A stretch of DNA of 27,402 bases. It comes from a virus. The DNA lies in IMG/VR virus record IMGVR_UViG_3300039186_001174, positions 1 to 27,402 of that record, one strand, 5' to 3'. Below are positions 6,117 to 11,837 of the stretch, piece after piece (the stretch's first letter is position 1; every line of letters begins with the position of its first letter). The translations under genes and the position numbers were made by a program. The notes beneath the pieces are model-generated. The model was not told the origin of the DNA. It did no database searches and was given only the letters and a program-made list of their open reading frames with translations.

Positions 6117-6150
6117 TTATAAATACAAACAAATTTCATTAAATCGAAGT
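6117..6150 (-). promoter_or_regulatory. Early promoter/operator of the leftward small-gene operon
   Basis: On the minus strand, ACTTCGATTTAA (rc of 6139-6150) starts exactly 25 bases before TATTTATA (rc of 6118-6125). The same 12-mer at the same 25-base spacing precedes TATTTATT in front of the sigma gene at 8256. A second AAATCGAA copy lies at 6151-6158, one helical turn from 6141-6148. This suggests a shared promoter or regulator site. Confidence 0.6.
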
Positions 6151-6176
6151 AAATCGAAAAATGTTAGTAACTTTAT

Positions 6177-7538
6177 TTAAAACTTTTCTGTTTTAATACC
6201 TGGATTTAAATTATAGTTAAGTGCAAATACATCTTCAAGCACTTCTCTAAAGTAATCTAGGTTGTGTAGTTCACCGACAATTGAATCGTGAATGGTACTT
6301 ACGAACATATCTGGTTCCTCAATTCGAATCCTTCTTACGCACTCTGTAATCACCGCCTTACTCTCAACCTTCTGTAGTGAAATTGCAAGCTGTGTGTAAT
6401 CCTCCTGCTTCACCTCTCTTATTATTCTAAAGATAGTTGGGAATAAATTCTTAAATAACTCTTCTTCCTTCTTTAGCTTCTTTCTATTTACATCAAAAAA
6501 GACACGGCCAAAGAATAATAGTTTAAAATCCTTTCTTGCTTTGTCATTTGAATTATCAATTCCAAATGCTTCCATTAAATATTCGTAGAAGATACCGTCT
6601 TCTGTTAGTTTTTTATATTTGGCATACTCCGCATACTCTTTTTCATTCCTCATATTTATTCTTTTCTTTAGGATTAAATTAAGAAGGAATGGTTGTGAGT
6701 TCTTTAAATCAACCTGACCCAGCTTTCTACCTTCAAAGGTAATAAACTGCCTTAAATCGCTTGCTAGGTTGGTTAGGTTGGTGTGAGCTCTATTGCCTTT
6801 AGAGTCAACTATAAAGAATATGTCACCACCAATTATAAGTTCAACTGATAAACGTCTTGCTTCATATTCATCTGAGTATGGTGTGTAATTATCGTTGATA
6901 TACTTCATTGCGGCAGATTGATTAATCTTTATCTTGTGGATATAGTTAAATAGGTGTTCATAATCTGCTCCAGCTGCTCTTGCTTCTAATCTTTGTTTTT
7001 CTTTGAAATTGTTCATCTTTTTTATTATTAATTTATCTTCAATCTTGACTCTATAAAATGTATCGGAATAAGAGGGGCTGTTAGTTGGGAACCTGTAACC
7101 GTAACTCTTGCTCCCTACCTTTCTCTTGTAATCACATTCTATTATATCCCATGTTATTAGGTCACCTATAATCTCCTTACACTTCCTCTGGCTAATAACT
7201 TCTCTTAATGTATCTGTATTCAAATTAACAAAAGAATCCTTTGTTAGTTTCTTGTTCTTAAATCTTCCTAGATAGATTGTAGATATGATATAAGCGTAGT
7301 GAAAGAAGAAACGCTCCTTCCTTCCTTTATCTAAAATAAGTTGCTTTAAATCTATTCCTTTTGGTATATATAAAAATGTATCGGAATAAGGGGTGTTGTG
7401 ATAGTTGGTTGTAGATTGTGGTAAATCGCCTTTAGTGATTGTATCTGTATCTACTGGAGTAATAACTACTTCTTGTGAATAAGTTAATCCAGTCTGTAAT
7501 ACTGTACCTGTTTGATTGTCTGTTACTGTGTGTTTCAT
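6177..7538 (-). CDS. Replication protein: winged-helix plus family-A DNA polymerase palm-like domain
   Basis: A 453-aa protein. Residues about 60-150 look like a Rep-type winged helix (VNLNTDTLREVISQRKCKEI, then an IIECDYKRKVGSKSYGYRF wing). The C-terminal part carries motifs in the order and spacing of PolA palms: GNRAHTNLTNLASDLRQFI (248-266) leading to motif A GQVDLKNSQP with Asp277; a motif-B-like KARKDFKLLFFG (333-344); and motif C STIHDSIVGE with His417-Asp418. It lacks the 3'-5' exonuclease and N-terminal nuclease of PolA and is about half its length. It is the only replication enzyme visible in the genome, so it probably initiates and/or synthesises phage DNA (inferred). A structured leader and repeats lie just upstream. 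It could also be an inactive palm used as initiator. Confidence 0.75.
   Translation of the reverse strand: MKHTVTDNQTGTVLQTGLTYSQEVVITPVDTDTITKGDLPQSTTNYHNTPYSDTFLYIPKGIDLKQLILDKGRKERFFFHYAYIISTIYLGRFKNKKLTKDSFVNLNTDTLREVISQRKCKEIIGDLITWDIIECDYKRKVGSKSYGYRFPTNSPSYSDTFYRVKIEDKLIIKKMNNFKEKQRLEARAAGADYEHLFNYIHKIKINQSAAMKYINDNYTPYSDEYEARRLSVELIIGGDIFFIVDSKGNRAHTNLTNLASDLRQFITFEGRKLGQVDLKNSQPFLLNLILKKRINMRNEKEYAEYAKYKKLTEDGIFYEYLMEAFGIDNSNDKARKDFKLLFFGRVFFDVNRKKLKKEEELFKNLFPTIFRIIREVKQEDYTQLAISLQKVESKAVITECVRRIRIEEPDMFVSTIHDSIVGELHNLDYFREVLEDVFALNYNLNPGIKTEKF
7055..7072 (-). repeat. 18-bp repeat inside the replication gene, copy A
   Basis: AAAATGTATCGGAATAAG is identical to 7373-7390, 318 bp away and in the same frame. 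It encodes YSDTF at residues 157-161 of the replication protein, just after the winged-helix region; the other copy encodes the same peptide just before it. It could be a conserved peptide repeat or an iteron-like DNA site. Confidence 0.9.
7373..7390 (-). repeat. 18-bp repeat inside the replication gene, copy B
   Basis: Identical to 7055-7072. It encodes YSDTF at residues 51-55, on the N-terminal side of the winged-helix region. Both copies are also flanked by C-rich minus-strand sequence upstream (CCCC, CCCCT). Confidence 0.9.
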
Positions 7539-7566
7539 ATCTCTAATTTTAATATCTGCTTGTTAA

Positions 7567-7629
7567 CCGAGGCAGAGAGCGGAGGTAATTACTCCCCCGC
7601 AACTCGGCACATACATTAAACGGTATGTG
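7567..7629 (-). ncRNA. Structured leader RNA or origin hairpins upstream of the replication gene
   Basis: On the minus strand, CACATAC (rc of 7623-7629) and GTATGTG (rc of 7608-7614) form a 7-bp stem with an 8-base loop. Directly adjoining is a second structure: outer stem CCGAG/CTCGG (7603-7607 with 7567-7571) enclosing GCGGGGG/CCTCCGC (7594-7600 with 7579-7585) with an 8-base loop. The inner stem closes with one G-U pair on the minus strand but has an A-C mismatch on the plus strand, so a minus-strand RNA is favoured. The segment is strikingly GC-rich for this genome. It starts about where transcription from the promoter at 7640-7670 should begin and ends about 28 bases before the ATG. It may be a riboregulator, a replication origin, or both. 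Confidence 0.55.
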
Positions 7630-7639
7630 AGCGTCTGTA

Positions 7640-7670
7640 TATATATAGTTAATTAATTCCCTTAACTCAA
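7640..7670 (-). promoter_or_regulatory. Promoter of the replication gene
   Basis: On the minus strand, TTG (7668-7670), 20 bases, then TATATATA (7640-7647), a TATTTATA/TAnnTTTG-like -7 element. Predicted transcription start near 7630-7633 would give a leader of about 95 bases containing both hairpins at 7567-7629. Two 13-bp repeats lie just upstream. Confidence 0.5.
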
Positions 7671-7687
7671 GTCTTGTGTTTAATTAT

Positions 7688-7721
7688 ATGATGAACGGTA
7701 TGTATAGGATGATGAACGGTA
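7688..7721 (-). repeat. Two tandem 13-bp repeats, 21 bp apart (ATGATGAACGGTA)
   Basis: Exact copies at 7688-7700 and 7709-7721 lie on the same face of the helix (21 bp, two turns), and a third copy is at 4093-4105. A partial match, AACGGTATGT, lies at 7619-7628 inside the leader hairpin. All full copies are just upstream of TTG elements of leftward promoters. The 235-bp gap 7539-7773 holds no gene on either strand other than these elements. Confidence 0.7.
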
Positions 7722-7773
7722 TTATGTATTTATTTAAAAAAGAGAAAAAGAAATACATATGCCGAACCACCTG

Positions 7774-8166
7774 CTATTCAATTCCGAAGAAAGTGACCAA
7801 CCTATCCAGTTCATCACCAAATAAATCTAAAAAGCTACCTGGACCTTTTCCTCCACATTCAACCATATCTATTGTAAGTGAACTTATTTCGATATAGAAG
7901 CACATGGACCTCACCTTATCAAGATATTTATATGTCTCAGGCCTGTTTACAACGACTAATAGATATTTATTGTCCAAGACGGTAGATGACTTAAACCATT
8001 CCTTTATACGAGCTCTAATCTCTTTCTCCTTTTCTGGAACATCCTTCTGGGGGAGCATATACTTAATATTGAATTCAATATTAACATCTCTGCTTGGAGT
8101 ATTAAGCGCCATTGCCTTCGCACTATACCCTTTTTCTTTTTTTATAATCAATTTATCTTTTCTCAT
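7774..8166 (-). CDS. Unknown early protein, 130 aa
   Basis: A basic N-terminus (MRKDKLIIKKEKGYSAKAMA), then an alpha/beta-like middle with KEIRARIKEWF and YLLVVVNRPETYKYLDKVRS, and a C-terminal GGKGPGSFLDLFGDELDRL segment. No domain recognised and no signal peptide. An open frame of 96 codons runs antisense over its 5' half (7904-8194) but has a hydrophobic, low-complexity product. The leftward frame is preferred because it continues the operon direction and starts behind an A/T-rich leader. It faces the sigma gene divergently across 89 bp. Confidence 0.65.
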   Translation of the reverse strand: MRKDKLIIKKEKGYSAKAMALNTPSRDVNIEFNIKYMLPQKDVPEKEKEIRARIKEWFKSSTVLDNKYLLVVVNRPETYKYLDKVRSMCFYIEISSLTIDMVECGGKGPGSFLDLFGDELDRLVTFFGIE

Positions 8167-8209
8167 AATTTACTTTAAACAAAAGAATTCTTAAATAAAA
8201 ATGTTTTTC

Positions 8210-8242
8210 ACTTCGATTTAAGTTTTTTTCTTCCTATTTATT
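8210..8242 (+). promoter_or_regulatory. Promoter/operator of the phage sigma-factor gene
   Basis: ACTTCGATTTAA (8210-8221) lies 25 bases before TATTTATT (8235-8242), the same 12-mer and spacing as at 6150 to 6118 on the other strand. The sigma gene starts at 8256. The shared layout suggests that both are controlled together. Confidence 0.55.
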
Positions 8243-8255
8243 AATAAAGATATAT

Positions 8256-8939
8256 ATGACATTCAACGAACATAGAGATAAATTAAGAGCTAATAAATAT
8301 GAGCCAATCCCAAATAAAGAACTAAATCAATTAGCTATCCATGGTGAAGATAGAGATAGAGTAGTTAATTCATTACAGAGATTAGCCGTTAAAGCGGTGG
8401 GTAAGATAATGTTTTATAATTCCACCACCGACTCCACTCTTTTTGAATTGCTCCAGGTGGCCAATGAATCACTTGCAGTATCTCTTAGTCAATATAAAAT
8501 AGATAAGATAGACTTCTCGCTGTATGTATATACATCAATGCTAAACGCAATTATAAGCTATCTAAGGAATAAACATAATATAGTGAAGTCTTCTATTAAA
8601 GAAAAAAAAAGAGATTATGCAAACTACTTCTACATTGACAAGAAAATAGACATAGATGATGAACCGTTTGAACTTGAAGATGAAAGTGAAGAATTATTCA
8701 ATGATAAAATAGATATAGACTATTTATATAAATTGGTTAATAAAGTAAAGAAGCGTGACTGGACCATTTTTGTTTACCACTTTGGATTTTTGGACGATTG
8801 GCCAAAGAAAAATAAAGAAACAGCATTGAAGTTTAAAATTAGTGCAGAGAGAATTAGACAAATCATTTTAAGAACAAACTTAAAAATAAAAAACAGCGAA
8901 GAAGCGTTGGAATATTTACAAAATTTCCAATATAAATAA
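8256..8939 (+). CDS. Phage sigma-70-like RNA polymerase sigma factor
   Basis: A 227-aa protein with the two core sigma domains. Residues about 36-105 match sigma region 2: NSLQRLAVKAVGKIMFY, then LFELLQVANESLAVSLSQY, DFSLYVYTSMLNAIISYL, parallel to the DLIQEGNIGL...FSTYA...I pattern. Residues about 155-215 match region 4: a VKKRDWTIFVYHFGFLDDW helix pair, then the ETALKFKISAERIRQIILRT helix-turn-helix, parallel to EIG..LGVTRERVRQI. An acidic linker (130-152) separates them; regions 1.1 and 3 are absent or short. It should redirect host RNA polymerase to phage promoters. Its own promoter looks early. It is the best candidate to read the late motif or a middle class. Confidence 0.8.
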   Translation: MTFNEHRDKLRANKYEPIPNKELNQLAIHGEDRDRVVNSLQRLAVKAVGKIMFYNSTTDSTLFELLQVANESLAVSLSQYKIDKIDFSLYVYTSMLNAIISYLRNKHNIVKSSIKEKKRDYANYFYIDKKIDIDDEPFELEDESEELFNDKIDIDYLYKLVNKVKKRDWTIFVYHFGFLDDWPKKNKETALKFKISAERIRQIILRTNLKIKNSEEALEYLQNFQYK

Positions 8940-8967
8940 TAATAATTTAGTTTTTACTTTTTTTCAT

Positions 8968-8978
8968 TGTATTTATAA
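8968..8978 (+). promoter_or_regulatory. Early/middle promoter element TGTATTTATAA
   Basis: An exact copy of the 11-mer found at 4056-4066 and 6117-6127 (minus strand), placed 18 bases before the gene at 8996 and followed, as at 4032, by an A-rich AGAAACAAAC leader. It probably drives 8996-10618. Confidence 0.5.
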
Positions 8979-8995
8979 ATAGAAACAAACAAAAT

Positions 8996-9454
8996 ATGAA
9001 CAAGCAAGAATATATTGACAATAAGCAAGTGGAAGAGGAATTGAAATTCACTCAATTCGCAGCTTCAAATAATATCAACAGATACAACTACACACCAGTA
9101 GAGTCATCTTATGACGTTAAAATGCAATCAGGTACAACTTATTTCATTGGAGAAATAAAAGTGCGTGACAACTTTAAATTGAACTTCTTCGAAAAGTATG
9201 GCCCATTTTTGGAATATAAAAAAGCAAGCGGTATGATGAAAGAGAAAGAAGAACTTAAAGGTAAAGGAATAGAAGTTCAGATGTGCTACATCAATTTTGC
9301 TCAAGATGGAACTCAAATTTATTATCTGGATGAGCCATGGAAGTATAACTTTTCTTGGAAGTATCTGCCGAAGAATAATTATAACGTAAATGATAAAGAG
9401 TGGAAATTGGTTACAGATTTAAAAAAACCAGTTCAAACAATTAAAAAAATATAA
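8996..9454 (+). CDS. PD-(D/E)XK nuclease-like protein
   Basis: A 152-aa protein. A candidate PD-(D/E)XK core is visible: SSYDVKM (Asp40), a hairpin GTTYFIG, and EIKVR (Glu53-x-Lys55), i.e. Asp-x12-Glu-x-Lys, after an N-terminal helix (VEEELKFTQFAASNNI) that often carries a Glu in this superfamily. A following YKKASGMMKEKEEL helix and GIEVQMCYINF strand suit the fold. Such single-domain nucleases act as Holliday junction resolvases, VRR-type structure-specific nucleases or restriction-like enzymes. In a small phage, branch resolution before packaging is a likely role (inferred). Its stop overlaps the next ATG by one base. Confidence 0.6.
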   Translation: MNKQEYIDNKQVEEELKFTQFAASNNINRYNYTPVESSYDVKMQSGTTYFIGEIKVRDNFKLNFFEKYGPFLEYKKASGMMKEKEELKGKGIEVQMCYINFAQDGTQIYYLDEPWKYNFSWKYLPKNNYNVNDKEWKLVTDLKKPVQTIKKI

Positions 9455-9837
9455 TGGAAAATAATAACGAACGAGAAGAAGAAAGAAGACGCTGGATAGA
9501 CCTTTTTAACGTTGATGAATTAAGTGACATCTTTGAAAATGTTAAGGAAGAAATTCTCCTTGATGTCTTTGATTTAAATATGCACCTAAAAAATACAGAC
9601 ATCTTACCATTTATTTTTAAAATAGAATTAGTTGCCAAGTATGGGTTTATACTTAATAGAATATCAGAAATAGATACATCTGCAGCATATATGCATTGTG
9701 CAGAAATTTACAGGATGTTTATAATACTGATGACAACTGGTGGAGGAATTGAAGAAGAGGATGTTAAAGAAATGATTAATACTTCAATTGAAGTGTATAG
9801 AGAAATTAGTGAAAAAAATAAGAGAAATGACAGATAG
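9454..9837 (+). CDS. Unknown helical protein, 127 aa
   Basis: Starts at the TAATG junction with the nuclease gene. The N-terminus is very charged (ENNNEREEERRRW), followed by helical segments (VDELSDIFENVKEEILLDVF, FIFKIELVAKYGFILNRIS, YRMFIILMTTGGG) and a charged helical end. The hydrophobic stretches are too short and too interrupted to be clear membrane spans. No known domain. The tight coupling to the nuclease gene suggests that the two products may work together. Confidence 0.65.
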   Translation: MENNNEREEERRRWIDLFNVDELSDIFENVKEEILLDVFDLNMHLKNTDILPFIFKIELVAKYGFILNRISEIDTSAAYMHCAEIYRMFIILMTTGGGIEEEDVKEMINTSIEVYREISEKNKRNDR

Positions 9838-10027
9838 AGAGAGATTGCAAGGATTAGCAGAAGGTAAGCTTTCAAAAGTAAATGCTGTAAACCTTAGAAG
9901 GCAATTTAAAGATGCATCTGGAATTGCAATTACTGGTTGTATGTGTTCAACTGCTGAGAGACGTAAGCTGGCTGCTACAGTAACGCAGTGGTTGGTAGAT
10001 AATGAGCCAATTGAAGATAACGATTAA
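9827..10027 (+). CDS. Small conserved-looking protein, 66 aa
   Basis: The start is placed at the ATG at 9827 (MTDRERLQGLAEGK), which overlaps the previous gene by 11 bases; an upstream ATG at 9788 would overlap it by 50 bases and is less likely. The product has a GLAEGKLSKVNAVNLRRQFK helix region and an ASGIAITGCMCSTAERRKL segment with two close cysteines, then a helical, acidic end. No domain recognised. The basic N-terminal half and C-x-C could indicate nucleic-acid or metal binding, unproven. Confidence 0.65.
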   Translation: MTDRERLQGLAEGKLSKVNAVNLRRQFKDASGIAITGCMCSTAERRKLAATVTQWLVDNEPIEDND

Positions 10028-10042
10028 AAGAAAAAAAGAACA

Positions 10043-10618
10043 ATGACTAAACGAGCGATTGACAAATACTTCACGGCAAACCATAGTGATATTAAAAATT
10101 ACATAAAGAATCAATTCTTTAAAACTAATATATTTAAAGAATCTCCAGATTACTTCCTTACAGAGTGTTATCTATATGTAACTAAACGAAAGGATGATAT
10201 AAATGATGTGATTGAATTAAGTAAATACATTAGCACATTCATATTCAATCATACCAATTGGAAGAATTCAAGGGTTAGAGAATTAGATTGCTATCATAGG
10301 GCATCAAAACTGGTAGAATTCAATGTAGAAAAATACAACCAGGTTAATGAGGGTGGAATAGAAGAGAAGATTTTCAACGAACTGGCCATTACAGACTATA
10401 AAGCAATAAGTGAATTATACTATCAACAACTATCTACATTAGAAGAAAAAGTCGTATGGGAGATATACTTCCTTGAGGGTTGTACATCATATGCTAAGTT
10501 CGGAGCACACATAGGTCGCTCAAGAAGTGTTGGTGAAAAATACGTCAAATGGTTAAGGGAAGATTTGAAGTCCTTCTATATCGCTTACAAAGAGAAATAT
10601 GATAAATATGATAAATAA
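10043..10618 (+). CDS. Second sigma-like (ECF-type) transcription factor
   Basis: A 191-aa protein with an ECF-sigma-like plan. Residues about 33-80 resemble region 2 (SPDYFLTECYLYVTKRKDD, then VIELSKYISTFIFNHTNWK). Residues about 122-178 resemble region 4: ISELYYQQLSTLEEKVVWEI, FLEGCTSYAKFGAHIGRSRS, VGEKYVKWLREDL, i.e. the L...R.V...Y.EG.S..EIA..LG.S...V pattern. The match is weaker than for the factor at 8256. It lies directly upstream of the first late motif, whose ATG box is inside its last codons, so it is well placed to be the middle-to-late switch. It could instead be a DNA-binding protein derived from a sigma factor. Confidence 0.6.
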   Translation: MTKRAIDKYFTANHSDIKNYIKNQFFKTNIFKESPDYFLTECYLYVTKRKDDINDVIELSKYISTFIFNHTNWKNSRVRELDCYHRASKLVEFNVEKYNQVNEGGIEEKIFNELAITDYKAISELYYQQLSTLEEKVVWEIYFLEGCTSYAKFGAHIGRSRSVGEKYVKWLREDLKSFYIAYKEKYDKYDK

Positions 10619-10643
10619 CACAATCCACTACAATATTTAAAAA
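10608..10643 (+). promoter_or_regulatory. Late phage promoter-like motif, copy 2
   Basis: ATG box at 10608-10610, then ACAATATTTAAAAA starting at 10630 (22 bases), 8 bases before the gene at 10651. The upstream box overlaps the end of the sigma-like gene. It drives the packaging unit. Confidence 0.7.
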
Positions 10644-10650
10644 CAAACAT

Positions 10651-11082
10651 ATGTTAAAATTAAAAGACGAAATTAAAAATAACCCAATTGTTATATTTGT
10701 ACATAGGTCAAGAGGAAGAAGATTGAAATTCAACCCACTCACCGTATCGCCATCAGATTACCCGAAGTATAAAGCTTTGGGATTTGATATTTTTAGGTGT
10801 GATAGCTGTGAAACTGATGTGTGCTTTGGTGATTGTGGTATTATAAAAACAACCGTCCTAAGAGATGCTAAGATTAAAGTGGACAAAGTAGTTCCACCAA
10901 CAAAGAAAGTCTCTAAGAATGAAGATAAGGACCCACAAGAGGATGCAATAGATAGATTTCAAACCATTCAAAAGGAAGTAAATGACTACACTGGTGATAA
11001 AGGAAAGAAATTATGTATATGCGGAAACGAACTAAGTGGAAGGAAAAAGAAGTATTGCTCTAAGGAGTGTAAGAATAGGTAA
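10651..11082 (+). CDS. Zinc-ribbon protein upstream of terminase genes
   Basis: A 143-aa protein with three parts. N-terminal: a basic segment with HRSRGRRLKFNPLTVSPSDY and YKALGFDIF. Middle: a Cys cluster (CDSCETDVCFGDCG, about residues 50-63) and a polar Lys/Asp-rich linker. C-terminal: a short zinc-ribbon-like knuckle with CICGNELSGRKKKYCSKECK (C-x-C...C-x3-C). Two potential zinc sites and the basic character indicate nucleic-acid binding. As first gene of the packaging unit it may assist terminase or DNA recognition (inferred). The N-terminal part might also be a small structural module. Function not recognised. Confidence 0.65.
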   Translation: MLKLKDEIKNNPIVIFVHRSRGRRLKFNPLTVSPSDYPKYKALGFDIFRCDSCETDVCFGDCGIIKTTVLRDAKIKVDKVVPPTKKVSKNEDKDPQEDAIDRFQTIQKEVNDYTGDKGKKLCICGNELSGRKKKYCSKECKNR

Positions 11083-11083
11083 G

Positions 11084-11200
11084 ATGAAGAAGATTGTAAT
11101 AACCCAACACGAACTTCAACAAGCAACGAGAGGGAATGTGTACAAAAATAAGAAGAAGTACACGAGGAAGAAGAAACATAAAACCAAGAACAATGAGTGA
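11084..11200 (+). CDS. 38-aa highly basic peptide
   Basis: The ATG at 11084, 1 base after the previous stop, opens a 38-codon frame: MKKIVITQHELQQATRGNVY and then KNKKKYTRKKKHKTKNNE. The second half is almost entirely Lys/Arg. The gene overlaps the downstream ATG (11193) by 8 bases. Packing and coding character argue that it is real although short. I recall similar Lys-rich mini-proteins ahead of terminase genes in Bacteroidota phages, but could not check. DNA binding or condensation is a natural guess. Confidence 0.6.
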   Translation: MKKIVITQHELQQATRGNVYKNKKKYTRKKKHKTKNNE

Positions 11201-11834
11201 ATTAAAAAATAAACGACACCTAGCATTTGCAGATGAATATCTTGTTAATGGCCATAATGCCACGCAAGCTTATTTGAGCGTATATAAGAGTGTTAAAAAG
11301 AAAACTACAGCTGAGGTTAATGGTTCTAAATTGCTAAGTAAGATAGAAATCAAAGAGTACATCCAATCAGAAGTAGATAATGTCTCAGACAACATTAAAA
11401 GGTTACGAGAAGAGTTAGAAACAAAGAAACTACAGCTTGAAATCAAAAAGGTTGATAGTGAAATGTTGACAATAGATATTAAGAAAAAACTTTTATTAAA
11501 ACTTGATGGTGAAATGGATAATGAAACTAAAGAATTAATCATAAAATTAAAAAAAATGTTATGTGATGATTTATATTTTATTATTGCTGATGACCTAGGG
11601 TTAATTAAGATTGGTAGAAGTAACAACCCAAGTAAACGACTTAGAACTATTTCTAACGAATTGGATACTAAGGTGGAGATGATTAAAATACTTACTGGTA
11701 AAGGTGATATGGAAAATCTATTGCATAAAAGATTTAAACATTTAAACAAACGGTTTAAAACAAATGATAAGATTAATACCGAATGGTTTGAAATTACTGA
11801 TGAACTAACAGAATATATTAATAAGGTAAAATAA
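11193..11834 (+). CDS. TerS-like DNA-binding domain fused to GIY-YIG (T5orf172/MUG113-type) nuclease
   Basis: Taken from the ATG at 11193 (213 aa); an upstream in-frame start at 11136 would lie inside the 38-aa gene. Residues 1-60 match the N-terminal helix-turn-helix of phage small terminases (HLAFADEYLVNGHNATQAYL...SKLLSKIEIKEYI). A coiled coil follows (about 62-120). Residues 127-204 are a T5orf172-type GIY-YIG domain: LYFIIADDLGLIKIGRSNNP, KRL (Arg149), then MENLLHKRF (Glu174, His178) and TEWFEI. GIY-YIG domains cleave DNA. The gene precedes the ordinary TerS by 3 bases. Possible roles: homing endonuclease with a TerS-derived targeting arm, or a packaging-associated nuclease analogous to the HNH proteins beside terminases. 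Confidence 0.8.
   Translation: MSELKNKRHLAFADEYLVNGHNATQAYLSVYKSVKKKTTAEVNGSKLLSKIEIKEYIQSEVDNVSDNIKRLREELETKKLQLEIKKVDSEMLTIDIKKKLLLKLDGEMDNETKELIIKLKKMLCDDLYFIIADDLGLIKIGRSNNPSKRLRTISNELDTKVEMIKILTGKGDMENLLHKRFKHLNKRFKTNDKINTEWFEITDELTEYINKVK
11225..11242 (+). repeat. 18-bp direct repeat in terS-like genes, copy A
   Basis: ATTTGCAGATGAATATCT is identical to 11861-11878 and encodes FADEYL at the matching position of the two TerS-type helix-turn-helix domains, although the surrounding DNA has diverged. Confidence 0.9.
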
Positions 11835-11837
11835 GGT

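Noticed and set aside
7676-7897. Plus-strand 73-codon frame with repeated MMNG peptides
   Set aside because: It reads through the 13-bp repeats and antisense over the gene at 7774-8166; the repeated peptide is a by-product of the DNA repeats.
7904-8194. Plus-strand 96-codon hydrophobic frame
   Set aside because: Antisense to the minus-strand gene at 7774-8166, low-complexity Leu/Ser/Phe product, typical of an AT-rich shadow.
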